A stretch of DNA of 64,000 bases, taken from the NCBI GenBank assembly GCA_947683425.1, contig CANTUQ010000037.1, positions 2,666,001 to 2,730,000 on the forward strand. The letters are read 5' to 3'. The notes beneath the pieces are model-generated. The model saw only the letters and a list, made by a program, of their open reading frames with translations, did not search any database and had not been told where the DNA came from. The position numbers and the translations under genes were made by a program. Each line of letters opens with the position of its first letter. The stretch's first letter is position 1. This document shows, one piece after another, positions 22,791 to 33,642 of the stretch. This DNA is from Excoecaria cochinchinensis (Eukaryota > Streptophyta > Magnoliopsida > Malpighiales > Euphorbiaceae).

Positions 22791-23514
22791 GAGCTATGCA
22801 GCATTTCATAACCACATACAAGCAAGTAGATCCTTTCAACCTTCTAACTCCCACACATGAGGTCAATTGGTCTCTTCCTAGGTGGGATTAATCCATGGGT
22901 CAATAGGGGACCCGAGGAACACGCAGAGTGCATGGCGAAAAACCGACAGTACAACGTCTCTCAAGATGCGCATACGTATGAGTTTCGGCCATTATGTATT
23001 TGGACACTTCAACCAAATTAAGGTGAAACCACCGGGGCATGAAAGCCATTGATAAAAGACCACCTAATTCATTTGATTTTGTTCCATACATGACGGCCCA
23101 TATGACAAGCATTGTATTACGGCTCATTTCACGTAGGGGAAGTATCTATAACCATTACATGAGCTTTGGTCAGGGTGATGTTACTTTAAGGCTACCCAAG
23201 CATGGTCCCTACCAACGGGTCTAGCTCATTACGAGCATGACGACCGATTGGATCTCCATTTGATATGCCATAATTGTACAAGGCTTAGGCTACTGATTAT
23301 CCTTAACACTTTCCCACATTGAGTAAACGTATGGTCGTGCTTCGGGAATGCACCGAGGTAAAATAAGGGTCCAAACTAGCATAATTTTAAAACTTTAGCA
23401 TGATGCAATGCAATTTTTAGAAGAGAGATGGAATTTTAGTTTTAAAAACTCAATTATACATTTTAACCAAGAAACTTTCAGAGCAAAGTCACAAACTCCT
23501 CAGTGGAGTCGCCA
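22791..23514 (-). other. Leader and tRNA-Arg-type primer-binding site, inner 5' end
   Basis: The primer site is at 23497-23514; on the minus strand it reads TGGCGACTCCACTGAGGA, one base after the LTR end. The leader to gag is noncoding and homologous to 12603-13503. Confidence 0.75.
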
Positions 23515-23515
23515 C

Positions 23516-24571
23516 TGTGACGCGCACCGAACCGATCCATAATTCGATGGCTCGCTTTTAGGGCTCTAGGGATAGTTCGCGTCATTTGATGTTGGGTAAC
23601 ATGAGACATTTTGGAATCCCCACCCAATTTACAAGAAATTAAGAAAGGTCGTCTAACCTCTATGGTCTAAATCAGAGAGTAGTTCGGAACTTCACTCTTA
23701 TTTATGCCTTGATTAATTATAAATGAGTTTTTAGATTATAAAATTCCCTCTCTCATCTCACACGATTAATGCATTTTATTAAAAGGCGCACTTCAAGCAT
23801 CCATAAAGCAAAAAATGAAAACTGTAAATAAAGCGATAAACACATAAAACCACATCATTACAAAATAGAAATTGGGACAAATACACTCCTCCAAGTGAAA
23901 AGAAAAGCTAAATAAATTTGCCTCAAAAATAATTAATTACAAGGGCCCATAAGATATATATACATAAAGCTAAAAACCTAAGCAAAGTTAATCATAAGAA
24001 GAGACATGCATAAATCGGGACATTTATTTGGTTTAGGAATATTGGTTCCTTCATGCTCACTTAAAAGGGGATCAAATAGTTATTTCGGCCATTGGCTTGA
24101 AACTGGGACGGATTGCTCCTATTTTGAGAAAATACAGCTCTCCATTTTAATTCGTGACATTTTTGCATTCCTTGGCTAAAATCAAGGACATTGGTCTTAA
24201 TTTATTAAAGAAATCCCAATTTAGTCGTAAATATATTTTTGTGATTTTTATATAATGCACTTGTAGAATGAAACTATTTTATTTATAAATAAACATGTAA
24301 TGCAAATAGAGATAAGTAAGATCTCACCCAAGTGAAGTAGTCTTCTACGCGTCGTGACCCTTCCATTTGGTCACGAGAATGCTCAAACAAGCACCACTAT
24401 ATTTTAAACCCCAAATAATAAAAAAACAATGAAATTATTAGTAATAATTTTAAAATCAACCAAATAAACATGAACACAAAGGAAATATAGAATAATACTA
24501 ACACACAAGTAGAAGGTAAAACAAGTCACATTAAACACATCAACTTAATATGTGAACAGCACACATGCAAA

Positions 24572-24610
<39 letters not shown>

Positions 24611-24648
24611 CAACAATAACATTAATAATAATGATGACAACGACAACG

Positions 24649-24686
<38 letters not shown>

Positions 24687-24712
24687 AATAATAATAATAA
24701 TAATAACAACAG

Positions 24713-24774
<62 letters not shown>

Positions 24775-25320
24775 TTAATACATGACAATAATAAACTTGA
24801 CTAAATAACCAAGGTTAATGAGGAGAACAAATGAGAATGCGACGACAATCATATTTAAACATAAAAGAATGAAAAGGCTATTCGCAAATATCACACCAAA
24901 GAAAACAATGAACCTGATTTTTTCCAAAATCATATGTTTACCCATTTTCATACGAAAAATAAAACAAAAATTGAAAAATCATGCTAAGAGAATAAATCTC
25001 AACTTCAAAAACACATATTCATCAAATCATTATTCATGTATTTATTAGTGCAAGAAAAGTAAGACAAAATAAATAAAATAAAATAAAACGAGATAATAAA
25101 ATGGATCCAAGAATCTTTACCCTCGGAGTGGATAATACGGTAGCAAGATGTCTCAATCTATTCTCCTTGTCAAGATTCAAAAATAGACTAAAAAAGATTC
25201 AAGAAAATCTGAAGTTTTTGTCTAAAAAAAAAAACTCAAAAAACACTAAACTTAAAAATGATTTTTTGTTATTTGATCAGAAAATCCAAGCTAAGGAAAT
25301 TAATTTTCCCTTCCTCAAGT
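23516..25320 (-). repeat. Inner LTR of the minus-strand element, truncated at its U3 end
   Basis: On the minus strand it ends GCGTCACA at 23516. It is homologous to 26250-27690 of the outer LTR and to the plus-element LTRs (compare the block with AATCCCCACCCAATTTACAAG). It lacks the TGTAGACACC start: homology fades near 25320, where gag sequence of the outer element takes over. It contains an expanded trinucleotide microsatellite. Confidence 0.75.
24574..24773. repeat. Compound (ATA)n/(ACA)n trinucleotide microsatellite, ~200 bp
   Basis: Blocks of ATA, then mixed ACA/ACG, then pure ACA, then ATA repeats. The plus-strand element's LTRs carry an ATT run of only ~25-35 bases (1528-1550, 19407-19440) in what appears to be the homologous position, so this is a large local expansion. 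Apparent poly-Asn, poly-Ile and poly-Thr frames here are repeat artefacts. Confidence 0.95.
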
Positions 25321-25545
25321 TAATCCAATGGAAATGAAAGCATTAGTTTCCTCTGCCATCTCTAGTTCTGAAAACTGCCCCAAAGAAAAATCTAAGCCTT
25401 CATCCAATGGAAATGAATCTGAACCCAGTGCAGGTACTAACTCTGACAGTTCAAAAAGTGGATTTCTGATAAGTCGGTCGTTAGATCCCCTGAACCAGTT
25501 GGATGACTCAATGATGGCTACAAAACTTAAAATGTTAGAATGATG
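25320..25545 (-). pseudogene. Gag N-terminal fragment of the outer minus-strand copy
   Basis: Minus-strand reading MHHSNILSFVAIIESSNWFRG... parallels the start of the plus element's gag (MHHSNNLIFSAIIDSSKW) and of the inner minus copy. Only about 75 codons remain before the junction with the truncated inner LTR. Confidence 0.72.
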
Positions 25546-26248
25546 CATGACCGTGTTTATGCAACATCAACAACCATATACAAGTAAGTAGATAACCTTT
25601 CAACCTTGTCACTCCCACACAGGAGGTCATGCGGTCTCTTTCCTAAGTGGATTTTAGCCCAAGGGTTAACGGGGAACTCGAAGGACGCGTATGGTGCACT
25701 GCAGAAAACCGGCAATATAACCTCTCTTATTTAAAGCACATGCACAAGAGTTTTGGCTATATGTATTTATACATTTCAAATGGATCAAAATAGACCCATC
25801 AGGGTATGAAAGCTTTTGATGAGTGACCAATCAACCCATTTGAATTCGCTTAATACATAATGGCCCATACAACAAGCACATTATTATGGTATGTATAACC
25901 TAGGGGATGTATCTACTTGTCATTACATGAGCTTGAGTCGGGTGATGATACTTTAGGGCCACCCAAGCATGGCTCTTGCCAACGGGTCCAGCTCATTACG
26001 AGCATAACGACCAATTGGGTCACCATTTGATGTATCATCCTTGGCACTTCCCTGCAATGAGCGAACATAGAGTTGTGCTTCGGAAATTCATTGGAATAAA
26101 TAGGGATGCCTAGCATAATGCTAAGGCCTTAGCATGAATAATGCAATTTCGAAGAGAGATAGAATTTTAATTTCAAAAACTCAATTATATTTATCTTAAC
26201 CAAGATACTTTAGGAGCAAAGTCTCTTGAGTCCCCAGCAGAGTCACCA
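25546..26248 (-). other. Leader and tRNA-Arg-type primer-binding site, outer 5' end
   Basis: The primer site at 26231-26248 reads TGGTGACTCTGCTGGGGA on the minus strand. The leader is homologous to the other two leaders in the window and has no gene. Confidence 0.75.
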
Positions 26249-26249
26249 C

Positions 26250-28441
26250 TGTGACGCGCTCCAAACCCAGCATGGCCCCGGGTCTCCCTCGAAAGGTCCG
26301 CTTTTAGGACTCGAGGACGGATGGAGGTTCATTTTAACTCGTGAAGGTTGGTCGCTTCGCAATAGAAAGGGAATCACCCCTATCCCATTATTGATGATCA
26401 ACTTACGAAGGCATCTAAGTAGGCACCAAGAGGTAGGTTTTAGAGTCGCAACCCAATAGAACATTGGGAAAGGTTTAGTTTAACCTCATGAAGCCTAAAC
26501 CAGATAAGGTTCGAGACATCACTCTTACTTATACCTTGGTCAAATTTATAAATGAGTTTTTATAACTAAATTTCCATCTTTCTTCTTACACAATGCAAAT
26601 AAATTAAAGGTGCATTACAAGCACATAAAAAAGGGCAATAAATAAAGCGATAAATAACATTACAATTGTCACAAAAATAACTGCAAAGTCTATGACAATG
26701 ATGAAATGAAATACATACACAAATCGGGCTATTCGTTTGGACAGAAACATTGGTTTCCACACACATATTTACAAAATCGAAGAGTTTCTTGAATAACTTT
26801 GGAAAACTGAGATGAGTGACCCCATTTTTATAAATAGAAATCCTTTTTTTGAAGTGGTATTTTCTTGCATAGAAATTGGGACATTGGTCCCATTTTATTT
26901 GGAAAAATCCAACTGATTAATATAAACCCTTTTGATGAATTTTTATACTAATGTATACAAGAAAATCTTTATTATCATAATGAAGGAAAACAAGATAAAA
27001 TAAACCAAGCAAATGCATAGAAACATAACCAGCTCCGATGTGACTTGAATGCTTTAATCTCCAAGTTCCCATTCTCGTGGAGAATGCTCACAAAAAGGAA
27101 TGAGTTTGGGCCACAAAGATAAAAGAAAGAATAACCCATTAGTGAAGTCATAAAAGCACTTAAATAAATAAAAACTGTTCCAAAAATTAAAGAAAATAAA
27201 GATATTTAAATATAAGAGACAAGAAATAAAGCTACATGCTTAAAAGAAAGAAATCAAGGCAAAAAATGGTGAGAAGACATTAAAAGGCAAAAATAAAATG
27301 CATTAAAATAAACAAAAATTGCTAAATAGGGCCCACAGGCAGGCAGATCCACAAGAGACGGGCGGGAAACGAGCAACAGGCGGGATGGAGATCGGTCCCG
27401 TCTTCTTCCTGTCTGTCGTGCCCAGAAATGCGAAAAATCACTCAAACCTCTATTAAAACATTTTCCAACTCAAAAATCATGCATAAGGGACCTCAAGCAT
27501 GCATATTAAACCTTAAAAATACATCGTAATCATTTTTAAAACCTTAAGAGGCTATTTAAACCAATAAAAACACAAAAAACATAAAAATGACATATTCACA
27601 AATCAAAACACATCACCTATTATATTCAAACTTAAACATGGAATAATGATATTTGAGCCCATAATATTTACCCTCAGATTATTTTCTCAACTTATGGTGA
27701 AATAGAAAGTACTTTTGCCTCCTTGACTCCCAAAAGAAAGATTTGAAATTTAGAGAGAAGGAACTTTCTCTCTTTGGGAAATATCCTCCCTTTCGGCTAT
27801 TTTTAGAAGAAATTAATGCTCTAATAGAAAATCTGAACTTAGCGAAGTATTAAAAATGGTGTTTTTAAACAAAGGATTTTGAAGTTTTCTCTCAAAAAAA
27901 CACAAAAACCCAGTTTTTTTCTCTACTGCCTCTTCTCTTTAAAAATCCCACCTTTCTTTCTTTTTTAAAATCTTCCCCCCATTTTTTTTATCTTTTTTGT
28001 TTCTTTTTATACCTAAGCCCATAAGGTTAGGGTTTCCCTTTTTGGTAGAGACAAAACCTCAATTTTTGAAAAAAGATCTGCAAGAATCACGTGGAGATAC
28101 CACCCAAATCCCTCCTTTCCTGCTGCACTGAGCAATCTATAGATTTTTGAAAAAAATGGCGACAGACGGGCATCTGTCGTCACAGAAATTACAAAAATGC
28201 CATGGACAAGCATAAGCCATTGGCGACAGATGGGCGTCTATCGACAAAGACCTAGATTTTGCATTTAAAACCATCATTTCATTTCCGACAAAGTGCAAAA
28301 GGCTAGAGGGCAGGAAAATCATCAAAAACATGGGAGTTAAGGGTTAGGATCAAGCACTTTCGTTCCTTGATACGCGTCATAAATGACTTTTTATCACTAG
28401 ATAACCTCTGATCTGGACTGCATCGGGACTCGGTGTCTACA
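26250..28441 (-). repeat. Outer 5' LTR of the minus-strand element (~2.19 kb)
   Basis: On the minus strand it begins TGTAGACACCGAG at 28441 and ends GCGTCACA at 26250, next to the primer site. Two hairpins with stems CGACAGA/TCTGTCG lie at 28160-28179 and 28224-28243 (the second has one mismatch), at almost the same distance from the LTR start as the hairpin array of the plus-element LTR. The minus reading has poly-purine and TTTTCTC-rich blocks but no gene. Confidence 0.82.
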
Positions 28442-31400
28442 CTAAAATTATTAACCAAGTGCTTCATATTAAGTTTCTTAAGTTTATGCTAGAAAGAGTA
28501 ATTCCTTGTCCAGAATAATGTATTAGTATGGTAAAATTTTTTTCACTATCTAGTATAAAAATCTTCATTGTCCAGAAAAAATTCAAGGAATGGTTCGAGG
28601 CAAGCAAAAAAGTAGAGGAATCACTCCTGAGGCTAAAGGAAAAAAATTCATAGCCTAGATTTCAAGACTAAAACTTTTAAGACTTGGAAAAAGGTTGCCA
28701 ACAATTATGAAAGGCACCTTGAAGAGTAAATGAGGTTAATCCCATAAGAAAATGATGAATTAAATTGGAATGTTTGAGTCAGAAAATAATAATGAGGTGA
28801 TACGTCACCTATGATGTCAGCCTCAACAAGAATAATTGAGGCAGAAGAGAAGGTGGCATCCACTTTGCCACGTGTCCATATTTTATAGGGTTGTAAGATT
28901 TATTTTTATCTTATTTATAAGATAATGAATCTCATAAATTATTGTATATAACTAGATAACGTGACTAGAGACACTAGCTATTAATGTGTATTTTTTAATT
29001 ATTGCTTTACTCTTAAGCAGACAAATAGAACTTGAGGCATTGACTTTGTATCTATAAATATCCTTTAGTACTATTAGTTTTGAGGGGAGTAGAAATAAAA
29101 TCTGAATAACCTTTTATGAGCTTTACATTTTGAAAAACATTATGCTACCATATACCTTAAAAATCTCCAAAACATTATATGAGGAAGGAGTTTTATAGTG
29201 AGACCTCTAAAGAAAAGAAAAAGGGCAGCCATCGCACAAAAGAAGCTTCCAACCTTTGAGGTGTCTTCGGTGACGAGAGGGGAGAAAAGCTGAAGCTATC
29301 GCGAAAACCTTGTGGACCTCGGTTCATAAGTAAGGTATATGTTCAATATTTTATAATTATATCTCTTCTACTATTGAAAGTGTTGTACAAAGGTTATATT
29401 TAATATATTTTACTAATAGAAATTAGGTATTGTATTTTAAAAGAAAATTAATATTAAGTGGCAGAAAAATTATTGATATACACATAGTTAACTATAATGA
29501 GTATTGTTATTGTAGGAAATATATGAGACCTCTAGCTTTGTTTAATACTATTATCAGTTTTTTGGATGAATTTCTAGTACAAAACAATTTATGATATCCA
29601 GTAATTGTCAATTTCCTGATTGTTTTTGTAACATCTTGTACCTGTAACTGGTACGAATATTGAATGTCACATCGCTACTAAAGTCATATGTTGCAATACA
29701 CTTGATAGTTCAATGAGTAATTTTTTTTTAAACCACAAATATTATTTATACACATGTATCATAAATAACAATCCATACATAGTCATATTTAAAATTTGTA
29801 CTTGTACATGCATGCAAACGTGTCCACTCATTTACTTTATATAATCCAACATAAACATATACATGCCATGACTTACATGCCTCAAGACTTGCTTTCCTTC
29901 ACTCTTCTCGATCATCGATAAAATCTTAATCACTTCAAATCTTTCCACCTTTCATAACCTGCGCGCAATAAAATACTACACGTTGAGCATATAATGGTTA
30001 GTGGTGGATATATATATAATTTTTTCATCCAACATTATATACATACATACAAACACAAGCATATATTTTTGCATGTTTATAACACTATATTAAATGTACT
30101 ATTATTCATTGAGGCCACCTAGGCAATTTCTTTATTTGTTCCCTTAATTTCATTTTTATTTTAAATCTTATCAAATTACTATTTAGTCCTTATTTTAGGT
30201 CACTTTTGTCAAACTACCATTTAGTCCTTGATTTCTTCTTTATTTCCAATTTTACCCTTTCACTTTATAAATCTTTCTATTAACCATTTTTATATACTTT
30301 CATTTACATATTTATCACATGACCCTTTTATTTTATACTTTTCTTTTACATTTGTCATTTGTTAACTAATTTTTACCTTCTTGATTTTATTTTTCAATGT
30401 ATCTTATTTATACTATCCATTATTAATTACTATTATAAATCATCATTTTGCCTCTTTAATTCTTATTTTACTCTTAATTGTGTATTAGTCTTTTATATAT
30501 GCTTTCATTACATTTCCCCTTTTTTTCACTTGCACATCTATTCTTTGGTCTATCTATTTATTATCTTTTATTTATAATCATTAATTAGCTTTAGTCTTGT
30601 ATTGGCCATTACAATTTTCATATAGATCATGGAGTAAATAAGGATTTGGTAATATGATTGTTAAATACTATTGCGGATTGGATTAATTCTCTAAATGAAG
30701 CTTTAAAAAAAATTTAAAATCTGTATGGAAAGTTTTTCAGAACGTTTAAAATAATTGGCTCTAAAATAAAGCGAGTTTGATTTTTTTTTTTTTAAAACAG
30801 AGACTTTTTGGGTTTCATTGTAAGTTTCGATACCTTAAGGGCAATTAACAACTTTAGAATCCATCCTCCAAAATAATTTTAAAGATCTCAAAATAGCTCT
30901 ATAATTCCACTTAAATGAGTTAAAATTTCTATTACAGAAAAGTCTCACTTTGAATGGTATCAGAGTTTTTTATTAGATATTTTGGACTAATTTTTATATG
31001 TATAGGACATGTTTTGAAGAAAAAAATAAGTTTTAAAAAAATGATTTTGGGCAAAAGCATAAATTGAAAGAATTTAAAAAACACGCAGAAATTTAATAAA
31101 GAGTAAAATAAAAGTATGAGAATGCAATATATAATTTTTAAAGTTTAGAACTCAATCAAAAAAGTTTGAATAGTTTATAGACAATTAGACCTATGCGTTT
31201 GAGATAATCAAATTAATATTATTAATTAGAATAATTTATGGTTACTTTATTTGGACAAAAACAAAAAAAATGAAGTATTTAGACTCCATTTAAAAAATGC
31301 AATTAAAAATATATCTACTATGATTCCTAGTTGTATTATATTTTATTTCTAATTTTTTTAAAAAAATTTGCATATTGAATTAAATAAAATAATATAATGA

Positions 31401-31720
31401 ATATATTGTATGAGTCATATATTTTTTATTGTTTATATTTTTCCAATTGTTTACATGCATCCTAATGATTGGACAAGTGACCACTTCATTACGAGCTCGT
31501 CATCACATTTTTTAACGTATACAAACATTTTTTTTAAATTGATTAAAACTAATTATTAAAAAAAACAATTAAAAATCTTTGCACTTTTGTAGAAAATTAC
31601 TTCTCCATTGAATACGTTATATATTTCGCAAGTGATATCGATGAACGGTGAGGATCACATGAGATCAGGGTAATCTATTAATTTGCGGGATACAGTACAA
31701 TAACCCCTAAAGGCAAGAGA
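28442..31720. other. AT-rich intergenic DNA upstream of the Argonaute gene
   Basis: No gene or recognised element could be supported apart from the promoter-like cluster at 28800-29062. Most of 29300-31700 is simple AT-rich plant intergenic sequence with poly-T/poly-A runs. Confidence 0.6.
28800..29062 (+). promoter_or_regulatory. Promoter-like cluster of unknown ownership
   Basis: In order: paired as-1/TGA-factor-like motifs TACGTCACC and GATGTCAG (28801-28821), a G-box-like CCACGTGT (28868-28875) and a TATA box TATAAATA (29053-29060), followed by a short leader-like stretch with small open frames. No gene follows within ~2.6 kb. The architecture resembles plant stress promoters, retroelement LTRs or fossil pararetrovirus promoters; the sequence alone does not decide. 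Confidence 0.35.
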
Positions 31721-31732
31721 ACTATAAATAGC

Positions 31733-31740
31733 CTCCTCTA
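31733..31740 (+). promoter_or_regulatory. TATA box of the AGO6-type gene
   Basis: TATAAATA followed by a pyrimidine-rich CTTC/TCTTCTT stretch typical of plant transcription starts (~31760). It is 1.9 kb upstream of the start codon because of the 5'UTR intron. Confidence 0.65.
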
Positions 31741-31759
31741 CTGTCGCTTCGTCTATTGT

Positions 31760-33642
31760 CGTTTCTTCTTCTTGTTCTTTCCCTCCAATTTTTTAGTCTA
31801 CTCTCTCCGTTAGCTTTGAAGAGTGAAAGAAGCGTGACTCCGTCAGTGCCTCCTCTCTGCTTTGATTCTTCAAAAGAAACCCTAAAGCTAAGTACGAGTT
31901 CAGTCTCCTATTTTTTCTTTTTCTTTTGTTGCCTCCATTATTGATTATTTGTTCTTCGTTATCCTCGAGTATTTGCAGTCATGGAACTTCCTCTTGATTC
32001 CTCACCATAGATTTTGCTTAGCTTTTGCTTCAATGAGACTTCGTACGCGTTGTTTGGCGTCTGATTTTGCCTATTTTGCTCTCCATTGGCATCGTCTGGA
32101 TGATAATCCATGCGTGTTGCTTGTTCTTTGAGCTACATTGCCGCAATATTTCTTAAAAATTTTATTTTGTTTGGCTTTTGGTCTTCTTTTCTTTTTTGTG
32201 CCATTTTTTGGATTTTCAGATTTTCCAACTCTGAGGACTCTGATTTAACTTTGTTTCGTTATTTATTGATATGATTTTTTGTATTATGATATTTTTATGT
32301 TTTGTGGCATTTGAACATTATTCTGAATATATATCGTAAAATTCTCATGTTGATGAGTGTTTATTTTTTATTTATTTTTTAGGATTTCACTTTGTGCCTC
32401 TCATCAGCTAATGCGACTATTGTATTTGTATCTTTTGTGCGGCTTATTATTTTCATTATATTTTAATATTTGTGGGCTTTTATTTTTTTTCTTTTTACTG
32501 TTTTTTATATAAAAAAAAACTTTCTGATTTATTTGTTTTGAACTGTCAACCATTTTTTGAGCGCGTATTTTGAAATATGGAGTTTGTTCTAGTGGAAGAG
32601 GACTGTCAGTAACTTATGCTAACTTATCTCATAAGATTAAGTTATTTTGTAATTTAGTTTTAAGTTTTTTTTCATTGAAACAAATTTTTGTAATTTGATT
32701 TATAAACTTTGTAAGCATTCAATTATTCCAGGGTATTTCTGGAAGGTGACTTCAGGGCCATCTAAATTTTGCAGTTTGGTTAATATTTCTTTAACCATTG
32801 TGTGCATTCCAGTGATCTATTGATGTTTTGTTGCAGATGACAAAGATTCTGTTTTATTAATGTCTTAATGTTTGCCTTTTGTCTTTGTTTATTGATATGA
32901 GCTTTAAAGCAATAAACAGAGCAGCTTCTAATTGCCAATTGGTATATTTCTTTTCTTTTTTGTCCTCCTTTCCCCAATCTGTAGATGAAACTTTTATTAG
33001 GTACTGAGGTTTTTTTAGCATGCCAGATTCCTTCTTTTTAGCCACATCACAATTTTTATTTATTTATTTTTTTGTTGTTGTTGCTGCAAGGATATTTTCT
33101 TTTGTGACTATTTTATATATATCTTTTTGCCATAACCCTGTTAATTTGGCTGCTAACTTTTGTGCTTCCGTGTCTGTATAGTGTTCTTAATTGAAGGATG
33201 ACAGCATTACAAATCAACATTCTGTTTATAATGCCCCTTTCAACTTGTACATTACACAATGAAAATTTGTCTATTAATATTTACGATATGTCTTGCATTG
33301 GGGTGCAGACATTGTATGATTTTTTTGTTCCCAATTTAATTATAGCTGACAGCTTTCTTGGTCATTAACATGTCTTGCATTTGCAGTGAAAACATTCCAT
33401 GCTCTTTTTTTTTCCCCAAATTTAATCAAAGCTGAGAGCTTTCTGTTCTTTTTGTAGAAGAGTACGATTATATGCATTCTTGATTTGTCTGTTGTGGAGC
33501 TTACTATGGAATATAATTCACCGCTCTCACATTCCATGGTTGCTCTTTAAACATTTTTCCCAGCTTATCTTTTGTTATTTATTTGTTTATTCTTTTGTCT
33601 GCTTCAAAGCTTAAGCATTTAAGTTTCTTGTCAGATTGAAAG
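31760..33642 (+). other. AGO6: 5'UTR exon and 5'UTR intron of the AGO6-type gene
   Basis: A first noncoding exon (~31760-31891) ends CTAA|GTACGA. A T-rich 1743-bp intron follows, with acceptor TTCTTGTCAG at 33634, nine bases before the ATG. T-rich composition throughout supports a transcribed intron. Long first introns in plant 5'UTRs often raise expression; that effect is not shown here. Confidence 0.65.

Larger units (their letters stand above)
20669..28441 (-). mobile_element. Minus-strand Ogre/Tat-like retrotransposon DNA with two tandem 5' ends
   Basis: Read on the minus strand the order is: LTR (28441-26250), tRNA-Arg-type primer site, leader, start of gag (to ~25320), then abruptly a 5'-truncated second LTR (~25320-23516), a second primer site, leader, gag and the beginning of pol to 20669. 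Pol stops within reverse transcriptase because the plus-strand element is inserted there. LTR start TGTAGACACCGAG at 28441 parallels the plus element's TGTAGACACCGG. No 3' LTR is in the window. Confidence 0.8.

Noticed and set aside
24540..24804. Poly-Asn, poly-Thr/Ile and poly-Val/Ile open frames on both strands
   Set aside because: Direct translation of an ATA/ACA microsatellite.
33340..33537. Small minus-strand open frames within the AGO6 5'UTR intron and other introns
   Set aside because: Short, no domain, opposite strand of a well-supported intron.
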